From assembly GCA_905210055.1 (NCBI GenBank), contig CAJLVH010000018.1, positions 1 through 21,565 of the forward strand: a DNA stretch of 21,565 bases. The letters run 5' to 3'. Each line of letters opens with the position of its first letter. The stretch's first letter is position 1. Origin of the DNA: an uncultured Enorma sp. Lineage in GTDB: Bacteria > Actinomycetota > Coriobacteriia > Coriobacteriales > Coriobacteriaceae. Below are positions 10,969 to 16,066 of this stretch, in pieces. The translations under genes were made by a program, and so were the position numbers. The notes beneath the pieces were generated by a model that was given only the letters and a program-made list of their open reading frames with translations, did not search any database and was not told the DNA's origin.

Positions 10969-10998
10969 CCGCGTAGCGAAAGAGGAGTCGCTATGCGG
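10969..10998. repeat. 11-bp inverted repeat in the LuxR/M20 divergent region
   Basis: CCGCGTAGCGA (10969-10979) pairs with TCGCTATGCGG (10988-10998) across an 8-base loop. In RNA all 11 pairs form, one as G-U. The loop AAGAGGAG is Shine-Dalgarno-like and an ATG lies in the right arm (10993), but that frame runs into the M20 gene out of phase and does not look coding. It may be an operator or a leader hairpin of the M20 transcript. Confidence 0.5.
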
Positions 10999-11036
10999 GG
11001 TGGCATACCGCGCTTACGGTTCGGGTGTCGGCTTAG

Positions 11037-11062
11037 TGCAAAACAACCCCGGGGGTTTTGGA
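11037..11062. promoter_or_regulatory. Palindromic site, copy 2 (upstream of M20 gene)
   Basis: TGCAAAACAACCCC (11037-11050) is followed by GGGGGTTTTG (11051-11060). CAAAAC and GTTTTG flank a CCCCGGGG core. It sits about 40 bases before the M20 start and shares its TGCAAAA-N2-ACCCC half with copies 1 and 3. It is a plausible operator of the divergent LuxR regulator; this is inferred. Confidence 0.5.
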
Positions 11063-11099
11063 TGGGGTTTGAACGTTTGACGAGTAGATGGGAGCATGC

Positions 11100-12296
11100 A
11101 TGCAGCAAATCATCGAAGAGGCCAAGGCGCTCCAAGAGCGCATCGTCGAGGATCGTCGGTGGCTTCACCAGCATCCGGAACTCGGGTTCGAGCTGCCCGA
11201 AACCGTCGCCTACGTGCGCGGCAGGCTCGAGGACATGGGCTATGAGGTTACGGAACCCTGCGAGGGCGGCTTGCTCACGCAGATCGGCGATCCCGTTGCG
11301 GGTTCCTGCGTGCTTCTGCGCGCCGACATGGATGCGCTGCCGGTAGTGGAGGAGACGGGACTCGCCTTCGCCTCCACGAACGGCAACATGCACGCGTGCG
11401 GTCATGACACCCACACCGCCATGCTGCTGGGCGCGGCGCAGATCCTGAAGAACCACGAGTCTGAGCTCAAGGGTTGCGTCAAGCTGCTGTTCCAGCCCGA
11501 CGAAGAGGGCTGCGCGCCGGTGGACACCACGGGTGGCGACGAGGTGCTTGCGGCCGGCGTGCTCGAGGATCCCAAGGTCGATGCCGTCGCATCGCTCCAC
11601 ATCATGACGCCGGACTTCGCCTCTGGTGCCGTGGTGACGCGTCCGGGCACTATCTTCTCGTCCATCGACGACATCGACATCCAGATTCAAGGCCGCGGCG
11701 CCCATGGCTCCACGCCGAACATGGGCATCGACCCCATCAATATCGCCTGCCATATCTATCAGGGCGTTCAGAATTACATCGCCCGTGAGCTCGATCCCAC
11801 GCAGGTGTGCGTGGCCACGTTCGGCAAGATCGAGGCCGGCCGCGCCGCGAACGTGATCCCCGATACCGCGCACATGCTCGGCACGCTGCGCACGCAGTCC
11901 GCCGAGGTGCGCAGCCGCTTCAAGGAGCGCGTGACGGCTATGTGCGAGGACATCGCCCGCGCCTTCGGCGGCACCGCGACCGTTCAGTTCCTGCGCGGCG
12001 TGCCCAACACCTACAACGACCCCGCGCTCACCGAGGAACTCGTGGGGTACGCGACCGAGCTTTTCGGCCAGGACATGGTACAGGAGATGGAGAAGCCCTT
12101 CCCCGGTACGGACGACCTCGCCGTGCTCTCGCAAGCCTGCCCCACCACGTACTTCGTGCTCGGCGCGCCGGTCGAGGGCACCACGGACTGCGGTATGCAT
12201 CATCCCGGCGTGCAGTTCGACGAGGGCGTGTTCTGGCGCGGTACGGCGCTTTTGGCGAATAGTGCCCTCGAGTATCTGAACGCCCGCGCTTCGTAG
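11100..12296 (+). CDS. M20-family amidohydrolase (N-acyl amino acid / peptide hydrolase)
   Basis: This 398-residue metal-dependent hydrolase of peptidase family M20 (subfamily D, amidohydrolase type) would cleave the amide bond of N-acyl amino acids, hippurate-like or aminobenzoyl-glutamate-like compounds in the cytoplasm. It begins with the family hallmark RRWLHQHPELGFE (19-31). RADMDALPV (74-82) and MHACGHDTH (97-105) give Cys100 and His102; FQPDEEGC (131-138) gives the catalytic/metal glutamates 135-136; His167 and HHPGVQFDE (367-375) complete the site. A dimerisation domain inserts around 180-290 (GRGAHGSTPNMGIDP). The start at 11100 is preferred because GGGAG (11090-11094) is 5 bases upstream; ATG 11088 would add four residues but has no good ribosome site. 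The carrier gene follows after 48 bases and probably imports its substrate. Confidence 0.9.
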   Translation: MQQIIEEAKALQERIVEDRRWLHQHPELGFELPETVAYVRGRLEDMGYEVTEPCEGGLLTQIGDPVAGSCVLLRADMDALPVVEETGLAFASTNGNMHACGHDTHTAMLLGAAQILKNHESELKGCVKLLFQPDEEGCAPVDTTGGDEVLAAGVLEDPKVDAVASLHIMTPDFASGAVVTRPGTIFSSIDDIDIQIQGRGAHGSTPNMGIDPINIACHIYQGVQNYIARELDPTQVCVATFGKIEAGRAANVIPDTAHMLGTLRTQSAEVRSRFKERVTAMCEDIARAFGGTATVQFLRGVPNTYNDPALTEELVGYATELFGQDMVQEMEKPFPGTDDLAVLSQACPTTYFVLGAPVEGTTDCGMHHPGVQFDEGVFWRGTALLANSALEYLNARAS

Positions 12297-12344
12297 CTCG
12301 AGCGCACTATGCAGTGAATAGCCAGGTAGAAGGAAAGGACTCCC

Positions 12345-13808
12345 ATGGCAGAGGCAACTAAGAAGAAAAAGAAGCGGGGCATGCCCAATTCGTTCACGAT
12401 TCTCTTCATCTGCCTCATCGCGGTCGCCGCGGTGACGTGGATCGTGAGCATGTTCTCGCCCGATGTTACGCCCGCTACCCTTGCCGACATCACGACAGCG
12501 CCCTTCCTGGGCTTCTCGAGCGCGCTTCAGGTCTGCGTGTTCGTTATGGTGCTGGGCGGTTTTCTCGCCATCGTGAACAAGACGGGCGCGCTCGATGCCG
12601 GCATCGCGGTGCTCGTGCGCAAGCTCGGCGACCGCGATACGCTGCTCATCCCCGTGATGATGATCCTGTTTGGCATCTGCGGCTCGACATACGGCATGAT
12701 GGAGGAGACGGTTCCGTTCTACATCCTCCTCGCTTCCGTGACGTTCGCGATGGGTTTCGACACCATGGTGGGCTCGCTCATCGTGCTGCTGGGCGCCGGC
12801 CTTGGATGCCTGGGCTCTACGGTGAACCCGTTCTCGGTGGGCGTGGCGACGGCCGCCCTCACCGACATGGGCATCGCGGTGAACCAGGGTCTCGTTATCG
12901 CGCTCGGTTTCGTGCTTTTCATCGTGAGCGAGCTCATGGGCATCATCTTCGTCATGCGCTACGCCAAGAAGGTCAAGGCGGATCGTTCGAATTCGATCAT
13001 GCCGCCCGAGCAGCTCGCTGCGGCAGAGGCCGAATATGGCGAGAAGGACGGCGCGATGAGCGAAGGTGAGCCCAAGGTGACTGGCACGCAGAAGGCGGTG
13101 CTCGCGCTCTTCGCCCTCTCCTTCGTGGTGATGATCGTTTCCTTTGTGCCGTGGGAGAGCTTCGGCGTGAACATCTTTGCCCTGGGTGGCACGGCCGACG
13201 ACCCCTCCACCGCATGGAGCGCCATCCTCACCGGATTGCCGCTTGGCCAGTGGTACTTCACCGAGGTGGGTGTCTGGTTCTTCCTCATGGCGATTGTGAT
13301 TGGCATCATCGCCAAGATGGACGATAACGAGCTTGTCGGTACGTTTATCGGCGGTGCGGCCGACATGGTTTCCACCGCGCTCGTCATCGCCGTGGCGCGC
13401 GGTATCTCGGTGCTCATGGCTGCAACCGGCCTCGACCTGTGGGTGCTCAACACCGCGGCGGCTGCTCTCGAGGGCGTCTCGGCCGCGATCTTCGCTCCCG
13501 CGAGCTATGCGCTCTACTACGTGCTTTCGTTCCTCATCCCGTCGAGCTCCGGCATGGCGACGATGTCCATGCCCATCATGGGTCCCTTGGCCGACAACCT
13601 GGGCTTCTCCGTCGAGGCCATGATCATGATCTACGTGGCGGCGCACGGCGTGGTGGTGCTCTTTGCCCCCACCAACGGCGTTATCATCGCTGGTCTCGAG
13701 CTCGCGAAGACGAGTTACGCCACGTTCATGAAGCTCTGCGCGAAGTTCTTCGTGGTGCTCACGATCGTCATCGGCGTGGTTCTTACCGCGATGATGCTCC
13801 TGCTGTAG
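12345..13808 (+). CDS. yfcC: YfcC-family carrier (C4-dicarboxylate anaerobic carrier superfamily)
   Basis: This 487-residue inner-membrane transporter has about 11-13 helices and a lysine-rich cytoplasmic N-terminus (residues 5-11). Family hallmarks are GICGSTYGMMEETVPFY (110-126), LGSTVNPFSVGVATAA (156-171), a hydrophilic central loop at about 208-250, and C-terminal blocks IPSSSGMATMSMP and FAPTNGVIIAGLELA. YfcC/DcuC-type carriers move dicarboxylates, amino acids or peptides, and several YfcC-like proteins are annotated as arginine/ornithine antiporters. Linkage to an M20 amidohydrolase recalls AbgT with AbgA/AbgB, so an acyl-amino acid or peptide substrate is likely here (inferred). The start is ATG 12345 after AAGGAAAGGA (12330-12339). 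It is followed by a clear terminator at 13857-13888. Confidence 0.88.
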   Translation: MAEATKKKKKRGMPNSFTILFICLIAVAAVTWIVSMFSPDVTPATLADITTAPFLGFSSALQVCVFVMVLGGFLAIVNKTGALDAGIAVLVRKLGDRDTLLIPVMMILFGICGSTYGMMEETVPFYILLASVTFAMGFDTMVGSLIVLLGAGLGCLGSTVNPFSVGVATAALTDMGIAVNQGLVIALGFVLFIVSELMGIIFVMRYAKKVKADRSNSIMPPEQLAAAEAEYGEKDGAMSEGEPKVTGTQKAVLALFALSFVVMIVSFVPWESFGVNIFALGGTADDPSTAWSAILTGLPLGQWYFTEVGVWFFLMAIVIGIIAKMDDNELVGTFIGGAADMVSTALVIAVARGISVLMAATGLDLWVLNTAAAALEGVSAAIFAPASYALYYVLSFLIPSSSGMATMSMPIMGPLADNLGFSVEAMIMIYVAAHGVVVLFAPTNGVIIAGLELAKTSYATFMKLCAKFFVVLTIVIGVVLTAMMLLL

Positions 13809-13821
13809 AGCGGGGATGTTC

Positions 13822-13854
13822 TGACCCAAAAAGGGACAGGTGCATTTTGGGACA
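13822..13854. repeat. Intergenic inverted repeat with GGGACA units
   Basis: TGACCCAAAA (13822-13831) is inversely repeated as TTTTGGGACA (13845-13854) with one mismatch, and GGGACA occurs twice (13833-13838 and 13849-13854). It lies between the yfcC stop and its terminator. The core GGGACAGGTGC resembles GGGACGTGTTC in the carA-carB spacer, suggesting a dispersed REP-like family; that needs a genome-wide count. Confidence 0.4.
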
Positions 13855-13856
13855 TG

Positions 13857-13888
13857 GGGGCAGGGGCTGTGCGGCTCCTGCCCCTTTT
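13857..13888 (+). terminator. Rho-independent terminator after yfcC
   Basis: GGGGCAGGGGC (13857-13867) pairs with GCTCCTGCCCC (13874-13884), an 11-bp stem with one G-U and a 6-base loop, followed by TTTT (13885-13888). It ends the M20-yfcC transcript about 50 bases after the yfcC stop. Confidence 0.85.
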
Positions 13889-13898
13889 GCGTGGATGT

Positions 13899-13924
13899 CA
13901 AAAAGCCCCTGGGGTTATTTTGCA
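13899..13924. promoter_or_regulatory. Palindromic site, copy 3 (downstream of yfcC terminator)
   Basis: CAAAAAGCCCC (13899-13909), a central T and GGGGTTATTTTGCA (13911-13924). On the minus strand it reads TGCAAAATAACCCCAGGGG, very close to copy 2 at 11037. It lies after the terminator and about 70 bases before the candidate promoter of the small HTH gene. Its spread beyond the LuxR/M20 region means it could be a general intergenic repeat rather than a specific operator. Confidence 0.45.
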
Positions 13925-13971
13925 TTCCGACGGCGCATGTGGCAGACAAACCTAAGAATTGCTTACCTGCG

Positions 13972-14000
13972 TATTTGTTTTACTGCCGGCGGGATATACT
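13972..14000 (+). promoter_or_regulatory. Candidate promoter for the small HTH gene
   Basis: A good -10 box TATACT at 13995-14000 lies 17 bases after a weak -35 TATTTG at 13972-13977. The surrounding 13950-14045 is AT-richer than the rest of the window. It would drive the HTH gene starting at 14092. Confidence 0.45.
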
Positions 14001-14091
14001 TCCACCGTACTCATAAAACAGCAGTACATCGTATTCTTTACTGTGAGCAGCTGGATTCGACAGGATCGTGAGGCGAAGGAGGCGCTGGGCT

Positions 14092-14484
14092 TTGGCGCGT
14101 GGCGTACGATACGATGACGATGTGCGTCGCCGGGCGGCCGAACTCTTCGAGGCGGGAGCAGGACATCGCCTTGTGGCAGCGGCGCTCGAAATTCCCGACG
14201 CCACCGCGCGTCAATGGTCGCGGGCGTTCTCGGCGGGAGGGGCGGAAGCGGTCCTTGGCGGGGGCAGCCGCCGTATGACCTACGACCTAGAGACAAAGCT
14301 CGACGCCGTGCGCGACCACCTCGACCGCGGTAAGTCGATCCGCGAGGTCATGGTGAAATACCACATCGCCAGCGAGTCCTCGATCAAGCTGTGGTGTAGA
14401 GCGTACCGACGCGAGGGAGCCGAGGGGCTCGAGCCGAAGCGACGCGGTCGCCCACCGAAGGGCGAGGCGGACACACGCGCGTGA
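14092..14484 (+). CDS. Small protein with two helix-turn-helix domains, IS3 OrfA-like
   Basis: This 130-residue protein has two consecutive HTH units. The first spans about 8-50 (VRRRAAELFEAG ... ATARQWSRAFSAGG) and the second about 64-112 (YDLETKLDAVRDHLDRGKS ... SESSIKLWCRAYRREGAEGL). A basic tail KRRGRPPK (116-123) follows. The second unit and tail closely resemble the OrfA (DNA-binding) protein of IS3/IS150-type insertion sequences. However, the leucine-zipper end of OrfA, the frameshift site and the OrfB integrase are absent; the next gene is fprA. It is therefore either an insertion sequence remnant or a stand-alone DNA-binding protein kept by the host. The TTG at 14092 is preferred because AAGGAGG (14076-14082) lies 9 bases upstream; GTG 14068 is an alternative adding eight mostly arginine residues. 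I do not know its function. Confidence 0.7.
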   Translation: MARGVRYDDDVRRRAAELFEAGAGHRLVAAALEIPDATARQWSRAFSAGGAEAVLGGGSRRMTYDLETKLDAVRDHLDRGKSIREVMVKYHIASESSIKLWCRAYRREGAEGLEPKRRGRPPKGEADTRA

Positions 14485-14623
14485 GGTGAACCTGAACTTC
14501 ATATGATACTCATTTAATAGCATAACTCTCACCAGCGCAACGTGGTACCATGAGCTGCAGTTATGGGAGAACGTGGCGACCTGCATCTGGCTCCGCCGCA
14601 CCCAAGCACGAGAAAGGATACAC

Positions 14624-15808
14624 ATGCTCAACGCGATTGAGATCTCTCCGAAGGTTTGGTGGGTCGGTGGCCTCGACTGGAACGAGCGCCAGTTCCACGG
14701 TTACACCACCGAGCGCGGTATCACCTACAACGCCTATCTCATCTTGGACGAGACCGTGACGCTCATCGATACGGCGAAGTCGACGTTCACCGACGAGTTC
14801 GTTCAGCGCATCTCGCAGGTTATCGATCCCGCGAAGATCGAGCTTGTCGTGACGAACCACGTGGAGATGGACCATTCCGGTAGCCTGCCTGCAATCCACC
14901 GCCTCGCGCCGAATGCCCGCATCGTGGCGAGCGCGCCCGCCGGTGTGAACGAGATTCGCGCGCATTACGGCATCGAGGTCGAGGGCGTGAAGACCGGTGA
15001 CTCCATCTGCATCGGCGAGCGCACGCTCCACTTCGTGCAGACCCCCATGGTGCACTGGCCGGACAACATGGTCACCTGGTGCCCGGAGGACGGTATCCTC
15101 TTCTCGAACGACGCCTTCGGCCAGCACCTCGCCACCACGAAGCGCTTCGATGACGAGAACGACCTCTGCGAGATCTTCAAACAGGCCAAGAAGTACTACG
15201 CGAACATCGTGTGGCCCTATGGTGCCCAGGTCCAGAAGGCCATGGCGGCGCTCGGCGGCCTCGACATTCGCCTCATCGCTCCCTCGCACGGCGTGATCTG
15301 GCGGAGCCACATTCCAGAGATCCTCGAGAAGTACCAGGCGTGGAGCACATACCAGACCGAGGAGAAGGCCGTCGTGGTGTTCGACTCCATGTGGCACTCC
15401 ACCGAGAAGATGGCGCGCGAGATCTGCGACGCGTTCATTAAGGAGGGCGTGACGGCGCAGCTCATCGACGTGAAGACCACGCATATCTCCGATATCATGC
15501 TCTACCTATGCGACGCTCGCTATGTGGCGTGCGGATCGCCCACGCTCAACTCGAACATGATGCCCACCATGGCGAGCTTCCTCACCTACCTGCGCGGCCT
15601 TTCGCCCAAGAACGACCAGCGCATCGGCATCGCCTTCGGTTCCTACGGCTGGGCGCCGCTCGGCCCCAAGCAGGTCTACGCCGAGATGGAGAACATGAAG
15701 TTCAACATGGCGTGCCCGGTCGTGGCGCAGCAGTGGATCCCGAGCGAGGAGAACCTCGCCGAGCTGCAGGCTACCGTGGCGAAGATCATCGAGGATGCTC
15801 GCGCGTAA
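14624..15808 (+). CDS. fprA: FprA-family flavodiiron protein (class A)
   Basis: This 394-residue soluble enzyme reduces O2 to water and/or NO to N2O, protecting anaerobes. The N-terminal metallo-beta-lactamase-like domain (1 to about 245) carries the diiron ligands His79, Glu81 and Asp83 in NHVEMDHSG, then His144 (PMVHWPDNM), Asp163 (FSNDAFGQH) and His222 (APSHGVIWR). The C-terminal flavodoxin domain (about 249-394) binds FMN, with phosphate loop DSMWHSTEKMA (254-264) and SPTLNSN and FGSYGW loops. Length is normal for the two-domain class with no rubredoxin extension, so it needs an external electron donor. ATG 14624 has AAAGGA at 14613-14618; an in-frame upstream start at 14573 would add 17 residues of leader. 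It is monocistronic: a strong terminator follows, and the hydrogenase operon has its own candidate promoter. Confidence 0.95.
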   Translation: MLNAIEISPKVWWVGGLDWNERQFHGYTTERGITYNAYLILDETVTLIDTAKSTFTDEFVQRISQVIDPAKIELVVTNHVEMDHSGSLPAIHRLAPNARIVASAPAGVNEIRAHYGIEVEGVKTGDSICIGERTLHFVQTPMVHWPDNMVTWCPEDGILFSNDAFGQHLATTKRFDDENDLCEIFKQAKKYYANIVWPYGAQVQKAMAALGGLDIRLIAPSHGVIWRSHIPEILEKYQAWSTYQTEEKAVVVFDSMWHSTEKMAREICDAFIKEGVTAQLIDVKTTHISDIMLYLCDARYVACGSPTLNSNMMPTMASFLTYLRGLSPKNDQRIGIAFGSYGWAPLGPKQVYAEMENMKFNMACPVVAQQWIPSEENLAELQATVAKIIEDARA

Positions 15809-15816
15809 CCTTTCGT

Positions 15817-15917
15817 ACCAGCACGGGTGATGCAGAACGACCGTTGCAGGCGGCCTCTTGGCTCCTGCAACGGTCTTTTTTTCGAAATGAGGCTGCGGCA
15901 GGCGATCCCGTGCTGGT
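15817..15917. repeat. Outer inverted repeat flanking the fprA terminator
   Basis: ACCAGCACGGG (15817-15827) is perfectly inverted as CCCGTGCTGGT (15907-15917), 79 bases apart, and the fprA terminator hairpin sits inside. The 11-bp match is unlikely to matter for termination itself. It may mark a small repeat unit or allow a larger cruciform. Function unknown. Confidence 0.45.
15839..15882 (+). terminator. Rho-independent terminator after fprA
   Basis: GACCGTTGCAGG (15839-15850) pairs perfectly with CCTGCAACGGTC (15864-15875) over a 13-base loop, followed by seven T (15876-15882). This is a textbook intrinsic terminator, 30 bases after the fprA stop. Confidence 0.95.
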
Positions 15918-15966
15918 GTGGTACCGGGAACAATCCAGATGGGATGGCCGTTCACAGCCGATTATC

Positions 15967-15995
15967 GACCGTACACCGTGTGATTTCGCTACAAT
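15967..15995 (+). promoter_or_regulatory. Candidate promoter of the Ech operon
   Basis: TACAAT at 15990-15995 is a good -10 box, about 72 bases before the first hydrogenase start codon. The -35 position at 17-base spacing (GACCGT, 15967-15972) is poor. A 9-bp palindrome ACACCGTGT (15973-15981) lies between the boxes, which would suit an activator or repressor. The predicted leader has two small hairpins: AGTTGT (16010-16015) with ACAACT (16034-16039), and CCTC (16046-16049) with GAGG (16054-16057), the latter touching the ribosome site. Confidence 0.5.
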
Positions 15996-16066
15996 AGGTA
16001 AAAGTTTGGAGTTGTGTGGAGACGCCCCGAGCTACAACTTGATCACCTCGATTGAGGAGGAGACGC

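Noticed and set aside
10833..13949. Very long minus-strand frame (1038 codons) opposite the M20 and yfcC genes
   Set aside because: It is the antisense shadow of two clearly coding genes in high-GC DNA; the translation is His/Arg/Glu-rich with no recognisable domain.
14049..14100. Sequence CTGGATTCGACAGGAT resembling the 5' region of tmRNA (ssrA)
   Set aside because: There is no GGGG-type 5' acceptor strand before it, no matching T-loop and CCA-type 3' end within about 400 bases, and the region downstream is a convincing protein-coding gene.
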